A DNA stretch of 64,000 nt, from assembly GCA_036345935.2 (NCBI GenBank), contig JADWOT020000003.1, positions 22,586,509 through 22,650,508 on the forward strand, read 5' to 3'. The notes under the pieces are model-generated. The model had not been told where the DNA came from. It searched no databases and saw only the letters and a list, made by a program, of their open reading frames with translations. The stretch is from Taenia hydatigena. Lineage: Eukaryota; Platyhelminthes; Cestoda; Cyclophyllidea; Taeniidae. Below, piece by piece: positions 23,825 through 38,356 of this stretch. The position numbers were made by a program, and so were the translations under genes. Each line of letters starts with the position of its first letter. Position 1 is the stretch's first letter.

Positions 23825-26800
23825 CTATTCAGTGCGGTCGGTTTGGGACTCCATAACATCTGAGTTCTCCTCCTTTTCCAACTTCTCCGTTAGTACTTGC
23901 CGCACAACTGAGAGATCATGTTTGACCTGAAATTAAGAAAATGATACATGGGTTCGTCTTAGCTGAGGATGTTGCTTATTTAAACAGTAAATTTATTATT
24001 AAGAGGTAGTAAAAATGATCCACTTAACCGCGACTTTTGCTACTTACTACGTGTACAAGTGCGGGACCTACAAATAGATACATCGACCTTGATGGCGAAA
24101 TTGAAAAATCCGTTGTCATGGTTCGACAGTCTATAGGTTTAATTCTAGACTACACACTTGCTCTCGTCAACTCATTTGCAAAACATGAAAAAATAGCAAG
24201 TACTCAATGCACCAAGGGAAGTTAGAGGGTGGTGATTCATTTGCATGTAACAGTTTTCTGTTTTTACTCAAGAGTTGCTACTGACGTTTGAGTGGAACTA
24301 CTTGCCTTAAGAATTTGTAGAACTTTTACTACTACTAATTTGGAGACATAGTCAATAAAATTTAGCTCTGCTTAAGGCCATTCATTCTGGTTCGCAAAAA
24401 CGCCCTGCAAATCGGATCAAATTAAGCTAAAATTATCACAGATTAGCCTTTATAAGAGGAACTTAGAGGTGCATCTATGACGAAAAGAAAGTGGGTTATT
24501 TTTGAGTTCAGGCACCGATTTTCTATATGTAAAACAGCATTATTGCCATAACCTAAAATTCCACTCAACGAATCAAAAATAAGCAGGTGTTTTTCGTGGA
24601 GAATGTACATTTATAAATCACTAAATACATAGACATATCCAATAACAGCCCAATTCGACTGCATGGAATTCAGCAAATTTCTTAAAATCTGAAGTAATGG
24701 CCAGATACTCCAATGACAACAACACTTGATTGAACAACAAAAGCCGTCGGATTATTCCGGCCTAATCAAATTTGTCGACTGAAACAGAGATTGCACGTCT
24801 GATTGATTAAATACGATTGTGTGTTAAGTTTTTAGTCGTAAGCGGCTAGAAGCCTCCATGTTCACAAAGTCCAGATCATGTAAGTAATCTGAGCAACATT
24901 ATTTTTTGCGGAAAACCTCCGCTGCATTTGATGGGTTTGGCAAAGTTTCTGGAGTGAATTTCCCCAGTCTTGATCATTTTTTAATGTTTAAATTTCTATT
25001 GTTAGAACAGCACTTACTAAACTACCAATTGATTATTTTTTGGTCACCAGCCAGCCTTTGAGATGTCACCAAAGTGGAACTTCTCTATTCATTACTGACT
25101 TAACTAGAAAATAGGCAACTTGAAATACATACATTGAGACGATAATGTGTTTTCACGATGACTAAGAGGAACCAAGAAGAGAGGTGACAGAACACCAGAG
25201 TTATTAACATTTAACGGAAGTAGTAGTTGCCGAATTTGGGGTTTACATATCTAGCAATCGAGAAGGAAGGATCAGATCGCAAATGTAGATCAAAAGATAT
25301 TTCGAAATAAACCAGACAGTGAAACAAACCATAGGAAACTCGGAGGTTAGCCGATCCACTACCGCCAGCATGGAGCGCATTCGGCCGATTTGTCGCTCGC
25401 GTTCGCTGTGTGCCGACTGCCGCGTGGGACAAATACGGCGATAGCGGCCAGCCAACAGCTGCTCCCAGTATCGCGAGGCGTGCTGACGCATCTGCAGTTC
25501 TATGAGATTCTGTGATAACAAACAGAGGCTCTGTAGAGCTTAAGCTTAACCGAGATTATGAAGCTGAACAAAAGAAGAGCCGAAATCTGTTTGCCCCTCC
25601 CTGACTAAGTAGATGCTCAAAGAGTAACCAGAGAAAAGAGTAGACATGTCTGTCCAAGTGTGGTAGCATAATAATTTGTATCAATGGATTCCGCTGCACT
25701 TAGAGATCTAAAGGACCCTACGAGATTGAGCAGACTCTGTGCTATTCGATTCGGTAACAATCATGCAGCAAGAATGTCATGAAATTTTCTGGAGACCAGT
25801 AAGATGTGCTCCTCCCATGTAGCTATTAAGGAAGATAGGTTCTTAAAATACTTAATATGAGCACAATTTATGGCATTAAAAAGAGCAGCAAACGCTTGTT
25901 CAAGTCCAGTCCATAATGCCGAATTATTGCGAACTAATATAACTGCGTTATAACAATTGGATTTTCTGCGTAAAGTAGTAAGGGGAGAAAGGGTGCATTG
26001 ATGCAGAAAGAGATGCCAACAATGCTACAAACCAAGCGACAAATCTACGTATTGGCTTACCACCAAAATCGAAATGCGTGCAAACAGGTAAATTCGGTTT
26101 CATGTATAACCGTAGGCAGCATAGAGCAAACCGCTAAGAATTATCCAAAAAGTACCACTTTTCCATGGAAGAAAAGAAATTTGTTAGCATAAGTAGGAAG
26201 GAATTTCGCATTAAATAGTGGGAAATGGATACAAACTAACGGAAGAAAGCATACTGATCGTGGTCCAGCAATACTAAAATTAGGTTTTCAATTTACTTCG
26301 GGGGACAGTCGATTTTAACATTGAAGGATACAATCATTTGCCAGATGACCTCAACCTCGTGTGGTTTTCGATCCAGATCGCAGCAATGACTTTTCCAACC
26401 CGCAAGCATTCATAAAATGCACGTAAGTGATTGCTTGTACACGTAATGAAGTACTTATAGTATAGCTCAATAGTACAATTTAAGGTGCCCTCTCTTTTAA
26501 CCTTTATTCCATAAAATGTTTTTGAGCCTAATGGATGTAATTTTAGCTTGTTTGTTTCGCTCACAATGTTTAACCTAGTTCCTAATCTGCGGAAGTTTCT
26601 TCCTAAAATTTTGCATTAGCGAGCCACCTAGCAATATATGAATTAAAAAAAGTAAGGAATAACCAGAGGTGACTGGGAGCGGATTTTTCGTATTTCTTTG
26701 GGACGAAACATCGCATAAATTGTAATTTGCAAGCCCGATTTTCTATGAGAGCATGCAATACTTATTAGCCATACAAATAAAAAGTGCTAACAATTAATGC

Positions 26801-29800
26801 ATTCTAACAAAAATAATCTGGAAGGTGTGCAAAGCATAATTCACAGACAAATTGCCTAAGCGTTTTAAGAAACCTTCTAGAAAAAATAAAACCAGTTGCA
26901 TCTAAATAGTAAAGAATCTTCTGTTTTAATCGTGAGACGATTCGTATGATAATTTTGCTACACAACACAGTTCGTTGAAATTACAATGACATATTGTTTC
27001 GGACTGGGCATAATGAAACGCACAAAACAGAAAACCTTAAAATTGATGGACGAAAGGTTGGGTGGATTTACGTTAGTGATTATTACCTTTTGCCGATATT
27101 CTGCTAGCTGCTGCAACTGCTTGGTCAGCTCAACTGATCGCTTTCGAACAGCCTCGCATGAGCAGTATTTGGCCTCTAGGTCACTTTCAAGTCTCTTTGA
27201 CTCAGCCTCCAGTCTTTCCGACTCTTCGTCGAACTCACCGATCGCCTGAAAGAAGAGGTGGATGACAAAGTGAATAGGTGATGAGAATAGTCTAAATGAA
27301 GTCTTGATAGGTAAAACGATGTGCTTAATTGATGATCAAATAAGCCCTGTCTTAAAAGAAGTCGAGTCGGTCGCAACGGACATCCTTTACTATGAACCTC
27401 GTTGACTATTTGCAGAGAAAATCGTGCCACCCACTGACGTCTCAATGCGCGAACATTAAGTGTTATGGAGAACAAGGATTCAAGTTAAGTTCACCATCCA
27501 ATCCATTCAACCATCAGTGCGAAGGTGTGCTAGGAGATCTCTGAAAGTGACCAGTTTTCTGTTACACCTAGACTGACAATTCAATAGATAGGAAGAAATA
27601 GTAGCGCTGAGATAACAGTCTCCTGCCTAATTAACAGTGCTAGGTCAGTTGTCCCTTCCACTTAATGATTATTTATGAGTAGTTTAAGACGACAGCCCAA
27701 AATATGCTGCTTGGGATACTTCGACCATTTCCATAGCGTATTTCTATTTATCTATTTTATGCGACTTGATGTCAATCCTCATTCGTTAAATAGCTCATGT
27801 TCAACAGGAGGGGGATCCCCAAACAGCAGCAGTGTATTCATCCTAAGGTTTCATTTGTATCTGTCAGGCTACAGCGGTTTCAAAACGAAGCATACACTCT
27901 CTTGACTGACCGACTCAGCTAGTTCAACATTATCTGTCCCACAAAAAGGAATTTCAAAAGTTCAAGTTTAAAATTTAATTCACACTTTAAAAAAGACTAG
28001 TTTCCGACGTTTTATGCTGGAGAGTTGGACAGTGAATGCCGAGTTTTCAGAACCCTGCTTTACATAGACTGACCTTTTTGCAATCGAGTATCTTGCTGCG
28101 AAGGTCATCAATTTCGCGGAGTAGAGTGTTTTTCGTCAGTGTTTCTTTGGCTTTCACAGACTTTGCACACTCGTTCCGCGTTATGATAGAATCACGCCTA
28201 AAAGAGACACGAAATTAGATGAACTATCAAAAAGCTCAACTACAGACCGTCAATTGTTTCTTGGGTCATGCCATAGGCAATGAACTTGTCATCTGTCCCT
28301 CCATACAACTGCAATGAAACAATTTATAGGTTCACATCCCTTATGAAACTCGAGAGTGACAATATATTGACAAATATTATGGATTAGTAGTCTGATAACA
28401 CTATCACTCTGAACTGCAATCGTTTTGAGGTTTATCAAACATGATTGTCGCTTCTAGGAAACTATTTAAGAGACGTCGTAGATACTGAGAAACCGAGCTA
28501 GTAATTATCAATCAATAAAATCGCGGGATGAAGCATTTATGGCTAATCCACAAGACGTTAAAATGTATGGTAATTCAAAATTCATCACTGCTAGTCAGTT
28601 GCACCAGGCATTTACTATCAAATTTCACTGTAGTGCAAAACAACATTTTTGATTCCAAGACTAAAGGGGCAATGACGGTAAGGTTATGAAGTGTCGTGTG
28701 TGGTCCATGTGTCGCGCCAACAACCCCCTTACCGCATCCAAAAGTGTGGTTTCATAATGCAACGCTATTCGTATAAAACTCGTGAATGAGGACATTCGAA
28801 TTCCCAAAATAAAGCATCAATATGCTTTGGCAAAATTGCATTCGTTAAAGCGATCGATCATTGTTGATAACCATTTACTCGTGAGGCCTGAGGTGCTGCG
28901 TTAATTCCAAACGCTTCCAACAGTGGAGATGAGCAAAAACAAAAATTACCCCTAAAAACGTTGTCTCCATTTAGGGATTGCAAAAAGTTTAAGTGCACTT
29001 ATGCAGTGCTTTGATTTAAATAAGAAATTATGAATGCTTGCATATTATAACCAAATGGAAGAAGTTACGGTAGTCCTAACTTGATTTAATCTAATTGCTG
29101 ACGACCGTTTAAACGACAGTCGATTACCAAAGAATCACTGTTGGCATGTTGAGATGGAAGACCTACTTTTGGACAGACTTTTCCAGCGCCTGAATTAGCT
29201 GCTCCTGCTGTCGAGCAATCTGTGCCTTGCGTGCCTCCATGCGATGGATCTCCACACGAATTGCCCTCAACTCAGCCAAACCACTGGCTGAGTCGACGGC
29301 CTGACGTGTCTCATTGACCAGCTGCACCCTCTTCTCCCACAATAGTATGTGCCGTCTAGTAAGGTGAACATGGAAAAAAATAAATTTGCGCCATATTAGC
29401 TTTCTCCCACCATGACATGCGTTTAGGAAATGCGTCGATGCCAAGCATAATTGAACTGCATGGAAGCAGTTTGACACGTAGTTATTTGATGATGTCCAAG
29501 TCTGGTGACAGGAAAAGATGAGATTGGTTAAATTTACCTAACATTATCTGATAAGGGGAAAGAGGAGAGCTCAAAACGTCTGAATTATCTTACTTAACCG
29601 GAGTGCATGCGACAAATTTAAAGCACAATTGACGTCATGAACACTGAATTATAGCAGAGATAATTAACATAGAGAAATGAGTTCTAAACTAAGTATTCTC
29701 CAATGGGAATTTAAACCAATCATAAACGAATTTAAAATCCACCTTACAGGCAAATAAAGAGCTTCTAAATCGTAGGTACCGGTAGCGACCTGACACATAC

Positions 29801-32800
29801 CGCGCGAAACAACAATTGCGGGGACCAGGGTGTCTGAGAGGTTCTCTAGATTCAACTATCGTGGACAGGATGCATTGCAAATAAGAGATTTGCAAAGAGC
29901 GCCAAATCGTGCCCAAAAAATCGAGCTACGAGACGGTTAGGTAAAAGCTAGTAAAATCGGAAAGTGAATCTTAGCTTAATACATTAAAAGCAATACGCCT
30001 ATTCAACAAAACACGCTCTACCCAGAATTTGCTAGCAGTCAAAACTTTACGCATGTGTTTGAAAAAAGTACTCGGTATTGACTGAAAATCTCCTTAAAGC
30101 AGAACATTCATATCACAGAACAGTCATCCTAGCCATTGGAATGATTTTGCACACAACTCACTCCGTCTCTAGCAATTCCGCCAATAGATCTTCCTTTTCC
30201 CTTACAGCCTCCTCCAATTGGGCTTCAATCTCCACCGCCTGTGTCTCTTTCTCTCGGATACGTCGCATAAAGTCTTCCTCCGCTAGACGATTCTCCTGTT
30301 CCAATGCAGTTCCACTCGATCGCTGCTCAAAGATGCGCTTGTTCAATCGTACCATGCTGTTCTGCAGCTGCACCAAGTCGCGGTTCAACTGCGTCTTTTC
30401 CTTCTCAATGTTATTTATCTCAGCTAAAGGATGAAAGGGTAATCCTTCAACACGAAGAAATTTGGTTTCCAGGGACATTATTGCGAAAAAGCGTTGGAAA
30501 TTACAGTCTAGGCGCAATTTCTTCCTGTTCAAGACTGCCAGACAGACCTGTTGGCGGGAGAGCTCCTCAGAGAGATTTTCCTTCTCCTTCACTCGGTTCA
30601 TGAGTTCAGTCTGTTCGCGTAGCCACTGCTGTTCCAGGGTGCTGATCTCCTCCTGTTTGGCTGCAATGCTCTTTATCAAGTGGTTGCGCATAATCTCCAG
30701 AGGCCCTAGTTCAATACCCTAGAAGGCAAAACATGCTCCGGACTAACTCATCTAAAGACACTTATGTATCGACTACCCTATTTGAGAATAGAGCGTTTTA
30801 AAATAGGGCGTTCTAAGCTTCGGTTACACTTGATTTCGTTTCTCAGGGGAAGGACTCAGTAGTGTCACATTTGCTTAGATTGCCCAGCAAATCGTAATTA
30901 TCATTTAGGAAAGATGCGGTCTGAGCCTTATGCAGGGATTATTTTCTGTTTCATTGTCACAAAAATAGTGAATTACGTAGGAGGAATAAAACGGGTTACT
31001 CACAACTTAGACGTTCCCGTAGTCTTTGTCCTTCTAAATCAAGAGAAGCAATCCCTATTTCTTGATCTCCTCGCTACGCTACAGAGCGAAAAAATCCCCA
31101 TCACTAGATACTGGTTCAAAGCTTACACTATCATCATCGTTTGATGTTTAGCATTCACGGCCTTGTGACGAATGTGGTATTTTGCATGAAAAGTGCAAGG
31201 GACGGTGACCTTAGGTATAGGAGAATAATTTATGTAATGTCAAAGTTACGTAGGGGTTTCAAAAAGGTCTAAATAACTAGTGTCAATGAGGTGATTTCAT
31301 AAATAGTTTTATGCAATGCGGAGACTTTGTAAGACTCTTAATATGGCTCAAATTATGATGTGGCTTAATTTGTACATCTTTGTGAAATACGATTGTTTAA
31401 GTGAACTAAAAGACATATACTAATTGGTTAATCAAAATTAAAGGCTTAAGAAATTTCATTAATTTTTGCCTAACATAAGAATTACCAAGTTCAATGTGGA
31501 TTCAAAGCCGCAGAAACTTCCCTTATGCCCTCCTTTGCAGCATTTGAGGCAAAGTAATAGAACTCACCCTTTTGAGATCCTTCAGAAATTCGATTTCGGT
31601 GATAAATAATTCATTGATAGACACATCATACTCACGAACACGCCACTTTTTCACCGAAAGAATTATGTCAACAGTAAGAACAAACTAGTGCCAAGAAATT
31701 TTACCAATACTTGAAGTGATTGTTAAAAGAGGCGACTGACGCTTGCATGTAAAATGATGAAGACAATTTGTTCGCCGTTCTGTAAATACCACAGCAATAA
31801 CTTGTTTTAAAACACATGCGATTGTGCATAGATAGACACGTACAGACAGGACACAGTATAAAAATTCATCCCCGCATTCCCTACTACTTCCACCCCGCCC
31901 CCGCCCCAACCACCCACCGACACGCACACACGCGCACACACGTCCTCACTCTCCATACCACAAAGTGCCCATTAAACATGCAAAGTTTACCTTCCACGCA
32001 TTTCGATCCGGCTCCAAATCTCCAAAAGCTTCTCCCGACAAATTGGCAGAGCCTACCGTCCAGAATTGGTTCAATGAATTTGCCTATGGTGCTCGATCAC
32101 CCACTCAACGACTGATGCACCACTTTCAGGAACTCGCTCAGTTCTTCGTCATGAAGAACTGCATGTCCGTACAACTTAATGCAACATGCCAAGAACGAGT
32201 TCACCAATGCAGTTATTAACGCGAGCGTTGAAACAAGTCGGTCACATCTACAGCAACCATGGAAGGCAAGTCGTGAGCGAGGCGTTGATAAATGTGAATG
32301 GGCCCAACTTGTCCTTAGCGTCTTCGACTCAGTTTAGAAAAATGGGCAGTTCCTTCAATGAATGATTTACTTGAGATGCCCGCCAAGCGAGCCAATACAT
32401 CACCGGTTATCCTCAAACCATCCACATGCTACCTATCTTACACACTACTACTTGAACACACGCTACTTCACCCGCAGAAGACTATTGTCTGATCAGTGCG
32501 CGTCTGATGTGCACCAAATGGGAGTGTTCACTTCCCGCAGGCCAAACTTGGCAAAAGACAACCCAATAGTGTGCAAGAAAAAGTTGCCTTTGAAAAACCT
32601 ATTGAATTAGTGAGTCAATCGGAAGCAAATCCTATCCATTCCTGTTCAAAAATCCAAGACTTTATACGCAATACAGCAAAGATTACGTGAAAAAGTTCGT
32701 ACGTAGGACAGAAGAGAAAGATGTTATCTCATTCTCATCTTTTTCAAACGTCTAAGTAAAGAATGTCCCTTTTCTTAATATTAGCACTAGAAAATCCTAT

Positions 32801-35800
32801 GATGACATGCGAAATAGAGATTACAAATAAGAAGTGAAGGCAAGATGGAAATGAGAGCAGCTACGACGAGGTTAGTTTTGAATTCTAAGGAAAAAAACGT
32901 TGCATAGAAGTGTAATTGGCAAGCCTATTTCACGTTGGAAAGCGATCACACATTGTAATAGTAGTGAGTTTATCAAGCAAATTTTTTGAGCGGGCATTTA
33001 GAGTTCATGAATTTTAATTTATGGAAAGTCATACAAATTTTTATGATTGCCTACTCACTCATCCAATACCATGAAGGAAATGAAAAATTATCTGCGTCGC
33101 CTCATTGGGATAATATTTTAGCTTTGCTATTCGCACGGTAAAATGAATAGGTTTTTCAAGAGAATCGTTTTTGAAATTTTCATATTCATAACGTACGTCA
33201 GTGCACAAATTTATGGCAACTATTAAAACCTGCTATACGTTTGACATCAGATATTCGTTAGTAATTCAAAGCAAACGATAACACAATGTTGAAAGAAATG
33301 TTACTCTCTACCCCTGTGGATGTTTCAAAATGTCAAGCACTTACCCCGGTATCCTTCAAGAGATGTTGCAACTTGCGATTGAGCGCATCAATATGGTTCT
33401 GCTTGCGTTGAACCGTAAGATTGGCCTGGTTGATTTTCTGCTGTAGAGAGGCAAAATCGTCAGCGCGTTTTTTGATCTCGCTCTCTAGTCCTTGAGCTTG
33501 CTCCTCCATAACCTTTGTCTCCGCTCGAATTCGAGCAACTTCAAGAGCGTCATTGGCCAAAGTATTTTCCAGTACTGCAGCCTGCAATTAAAAGATAATT
33601 ATTTGTACCTGAATGGAAATAGCATCTATCTGGTGTTTGAATGAATGGTGGTTTCCACTCTGATTGGCCAGTATGATTGAATGCGTGAGGTCAAATCTTC
33701 TTTTGTGATCTTCAATTCTGGTTGCCAGTGGCAGATCCTGTAATCATTGATTATCGATAGATTTTATGCAGAGCTAGTAATGATCTTCAATTGGTTAGCT
33801 GTTTGCAATGAACTCCACTCATCACTCAACACAACGAGCAGCATCCGCGAAAGGGCTTTTCGTGTTTTTTAAACAAGCATTGACAACTCGTGATAAACTA
33901 AAACGCCAAAAAAAATTAACAAAGTGCTAAAATAAGACTATGTTTTGCCTTAAAAGGAAAAATACACAGGATCTTCCGAGTTTTCGTGTAACAATGCTAC
34001 CATATTTTATCTAGTTAATAGAGCTCCATATATATTCAATGGGCAGGTCGACGTTTGTGGATTTCAACATGAAACGGCTGCAGCATAGGTACTTCCGACT
34101 AGCAGTGAAGTAATTAACTGAAAGGTCGATGAGCAATTGCATAGTAAATTGATGAGGTTGGAATTTATGTTTCAGCTTGAAATGCAGCCATAAAATGCAA
34201 TCCGCGGATGCACTTAGCTGAAAACAGGTTGAGTCGTCTAATGGACTAGTAGGGTTTAATGGTGGAATAATAACCATTAGTGCATCATGGAAATGGAAAA
34301 GTTGAGGCTTATTAGAAGTGAAAAGGAGCTGGTTGGACTCTGGCGCGCTGCGTAAGGAAGCACTACGTAAAAAATCTCCTCACAAGAAATCGCAGGATGC
34401 GGTAGGATGTTTAATTAATTCAGATGGATCGAAAAGTCTAACAAAACCTGTAAATTAACGTCATGCTCAGTCTATGTTTAAGAGAAGACCCGTTTAAACA
34501 ATAAGACCGAACGAGTAAGCACAAGTTAAGACCGATGCTGACAGAAAGACTAACAGAGACCATACTAATTAAAATTGGGACAGAAGTTATCTAAATTATT
34601 GTCTTACCTCCATCAGGATGCCACAAAAAGTTCCTTCATTTAAATTGAGCAAGCTAATTTTAGTCTACTAAGAAATCTTGGACTCCTCAGTTGGTGTTCG
34701 AGTTCGATATCCATCATAAGATGATGTTTTCGAGACAAATTTATAAAAATGCGGCAACATGTACTGCCTCATGACGTAAATGCTGAAGCAAACCTGAGCC
34801 TCCAATTCTCGACTCTGGTCGTGTACATTGGTCGCCATTTTCTTCACATAGGCGGAAGTCTTGGTGGCGGAAAGTTTGTCACGCAGGAGAACGTCAATTC
34901 TATCCTCCAACTCATGCTTTTTAATTAGCTCCTTCTCCAACCGTTTCTGCAGCAGCTTTGTCTCCTGATTAAGATCGCGTTGGGTCTGCAAAAGGGAAAG
35001 AGGAGTGAAAGCGGTCAAACAAACTACATTCTTCATTTCTGCCATATTCAACCCGGTCTGGTGCCGTTACAGTGATCATTTCATGATCCTTTGTATGCTT
35101 CGAGTGCTACTGCTACCTGACTCGTCTTGCCTTATGTGTCGACCTCAAAGATAACTCGGAGAAAGCAGCACATTTAGGTAGGCTATTTGCCACATTTTTA
35201 TTCCATTCATGAAACATTTAATTAAAGAAATATCTTGTTTATATAAAAAAGATAGTTAAGACATTCAATATTTAGATGATTTCCTATGGATCTGAAACCG
35301 ATGAAACGCTTAAAACAAGTTTTTACCGACACCTCTTTTAGAAACCATCGATTTCAAAAAACAGCATACGTTCCAAACTACAAAAAAAAACAGAAGAACA
35401 TACAGAAATAACAGAGCCATATGCATTTCATCAATAAAAATTAATCACCTGACAATATCTGCATGATTAGATTTAAATAATGTAAAAATCCACAACGAAA
35501 TTCGAGGTCTGCAATAAGAGTTGCAAAGCCAATAAAAATTGAAAAAATAGAAGATGCTTCGAGCCCCAATCCCAAATTCAATACATTAGAGAACCCAAGA
35601 AATTTCAAAAAGTTATCAATCGACATATTAGGACGCATGCAAAACGCCCCTGCTGGCGTCAACCCATCGGTGCGGCGTACTTTATTATGGTCTCAACTTT
35701 TCTCGTACCATAAAATATCCTGTAGGCAGAAGCTCACCTTCGCGACAAGATCAAAAGAGTAACAGTTAAGCTTCTGTAACAGTAACACGAGTATCTCCAC

Positions 35801-37962
35801 AGCTCCTCTCCACTGTCTGTCTCTCGGCCCTCCCGCACACATGGACCAAGGAGCGACTCAATCCTCCCCTCCTTATCCGACTGACTAGCCAACTGATACA
35901 CAAACCCCATTGCGCGTGTTCTGCAGACGCTCACTGCGACAGTGGACACATTCTACCCCAACCATCGGAGTGGAGGACAGAAAACTAGGGAAAAATATCG
36001 GCTCACTGATTGGCGTCGACACTTGACAGACTCCCGTAAAACAACCTCAACCATACAATCGACTTGGCGGTGCTTAGCTGTGATGAGCAATCAGACATCC
36101 CTGTCGATTCGCCTCCAGGCCAGTCATTGCAGTTAGGCCCGAATTGCTCCCACTCGCGCTCCCTTACGGCCTAACATGCGCAGCGATAACTCAGATGCTA
36201 CAGTGAGGGGAGTGTCCAACGCATCTTAGTCCATCCGTCAAATGTTTCTGCCCATAATAGCGTTTGATAAAAGACCTTTTCTGGGTGGGAAAATAAGTAC
36301 CCAAGATGTAAAACATTCGTTGTTAATGACCAGACTTAAAAACGCATTGCAGAGGTCAGAAACCTCTAACTTTGATGAATAAAGAAAAACTTGAAAAATA
36401 AGTCACGAGGTAGGTGGTCTTACGCAAAATGAATAAATAGGGTTTAAAATAATCGAATTTCACGCGTGCTGAAGTCAATTAGATTAGATGATCAATTTTT
36501 TATGACTTACCGAATTCGCATTTTCAAGATTCCGTTCCGTCTCGGTAAGAATACGCTGCACCTGAGCATACTCCTTGCGCATCTCCTCGTGGCTCGCCTG
36601 GAGACGCTCCAATTCTTTCTTTGCACTCGCAATGTCTCCTTGAGTGCGATGCAACTGTAGTGTCAAGCGCTCATGTTTTTCTTGCTCGGCCGTGATATCC
36701 CTTTTGATGCCTTCCGTCTCGGAGGTTACCTTCGTCATCTCATCTTGCTTCTTCCTTGGGTAAAGAGTGGTTCAATATTGCAATCAGAAAATCGCCGAAG
36801 CGTAAAATGGAATGAAAGGTACTAGCTTACTCAAAGTCCTTCATGAGTTCGGCATAGGCCTCATTCCTGCGTTGAAGACTAATCAGACTGGTTGTCCAGT
36901 GAGCCATCAGTCGCTTTCGATCAGTTTTTATGCCAAAAACCTGACTCTCCATGTCTTTTAACATGCTTTCACCAGATCTTAATTCCTCCTCGGCTGCAAC
37001 TAGTTGTTCTTTTAGCAACTCACAGTCCTCGGTAAGCTGGTCAACGGTTTGCTGCATTCGATGCGCCACCATGTCCTGATGAAGCTTGTCCTCTTCTGCC
37101 TGCATTTAAAAGACAGTTAAGTTCGAGTTTTTTGGGATCACCTTTGATAATTCTGTTGATGCTTTCTCAGCCGCTCTCTGCATAATATTGATGTCACTCT
37201 TCACCTCAAGTTTGGCATTGTTCAAGTAAAAGAGACGCAATGCCAGATTGTCAACCTCCTCTCGCATCGCAATCATCTTTTTGTACTCTAAATTATAATC
37301 CATCTGGGTTTTTTTAAATTGTTTGTGTAGCACTGTTAACTGTTCATCCATTTTCACGCGCCGCGCCTGTCGATCTAAATTTTCCTTATGCTTCTTTTGC
37401 AATTGCAATTGAAATCTACGGACAAAGCATAAGCAAGTATGAAAAATTATCTACTTCGAAAGTTCTTGTTGGGCGTTGTACAACTCGGAGCCCAATTCCA
37501 GATGAGTATTTTTAACGCGTTTTAGTTCCTCCGTCTGTATACCATAAAATCGACTGTACAAAAGGTACCTTTTCACGAAGCTCAATGGCAGCCTTTGAAA
37601 TATGTTCCTTCAGCATCTTTTTAAGAGCCTCTTGGAAGCGTTTCATTAGTGGCTGTAAGAGATGGAATAAGCAGGAAATAATAATCTACATGATCAGGAT
37701 GCAAAACAGTAAGTTCTTCCCCATTGTCCTCCCTACATTCTTCGGTTTCCGGAGACTCAGCATTGGAGCCTTGATCGACTACACCATCGGAAAGTACATT
37801 GGAAGCGTTAGCAGTCTCATCGAAAGTTAGGGATGATCCAACATCGTTACTATTGTTAACAATACTTTCAAGCTGCGAATTAAAATCTTCATTTGAAGAA
37901 AGATTCCGACCTTCCTCAGCCTTAGCTAGAGATTCAAAATCACCACTCTCTGAAAAGGACAT
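23825..37962 (-). CDS. CCDC40: Coiled-coil domain-containing protein 40 (15 exons, about 960 aa)
   Basis: Exons in transcript order: 37962-37690, 37652-37569, 37534-37455, 37415-37142, 37099-36831, 36754-36511, 34985-34794, 33581-33345, 30718-30505, 30423-30162, 29355-29167, 28197-28074, 27245-27087, 25509-25330, 23926-23825. All have GT/AG borders and phases agree throughout. Landmarks: acidic Ser-rich N-terminus, then HPDHPLMKRFQEALKK (the CCDC40 start of homology), VDNLALRLFYLNNAK in exon 4, HWTTSLISLQRRNEAY in exon 5, GIELGPLEI in exon 9, RHILLWEKRVQLV and AIRVEIHRMEARKAQ in exon 11, and a short acidic tail in exon 15. Nearly all of residues 90-930 is heptad-like coiled coil. Human CCDC40 is 1142 aa as remembered. 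With CCDC39 it forms the 96-nm axonemal ruler that docks inner dynein arms and nexin-dynein complexes. The first four introns are 34-42 bp, later ones up to 3.1 kb and repeat-filled. Confidence 0.93.
31748..32366 (-). repeat. Repeat A, copy 2, in CCDC40 intron 8
   Basis: Inverted copy of 19096-19743. Relative to transcription both copies are sense: UFSP2 runs on + and CCDC40 on -. The C-rich complement of the quadruplex run is at 31893-31915. Confidence 0.9.
35719..36339 (-). repeat. Repeat B, copy 2, in CCDC40 intron 6
   Basis: Reverse complement of 20126-20753, including a copy of the UFSP2 exon 4 acceptor and its first 20 coding bases. Lies between CCDC40 exons 6 and 7, sense relative to CCDC40 transcription. 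Confidence 0.9.
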
Positions 37963-38356
37963 CAGGCTACTTTAAATAGTGCGATCACTACTATAAACTT
38001 GAAATCGACGTTGCTAAACAATCTACCTGAGTTGAGTTGCCAACACACGACTGGTAGAAAGCCATACTCTGGAATTGAATAAGCGCATATACCACCAAGA
38101 ATTCAGTGAAGTCGGTTTCACTGAGAGAAATAATAATACTTAACTAAAAAGAACATTAATGACACAATATGCAAATTACATAATAGCAAGTGGAGTCTGA
38201 AGTAAAAGAAGTTGTTTTGGCAATTAACAAAGGCAGTTATATCCGCTTATAGTCTCATTCTCCCGAGTGCCAGTTATTACTGAAAGCTTTGATCTTTAAT
38301 AAAAAGTAGACTTGTAACAAATTAGTTAGTTTAAAGGCAGACCTAGCAACTAAACT

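Noticed and set aside
25243..25509. Last CCDC40 exon read through to a stop at 25243
   Set aside because: A donor at 25329 joins in phase to 23926-23825, whose sequence fits the family C-terminus better than the hydrophobic read-through.
28248..28308. Exon-like frame LYGGTDDKFIAYGMTQETID on the - strand in CCDC40 intron 11, bounded by AG and GT
   Set aside because: Its 61-nt length breaks the phase; joined to exon 11 it stops at an in-frame TGA. Exon 11 joins exon 12 directly with correct phase and matches family spacing without it.
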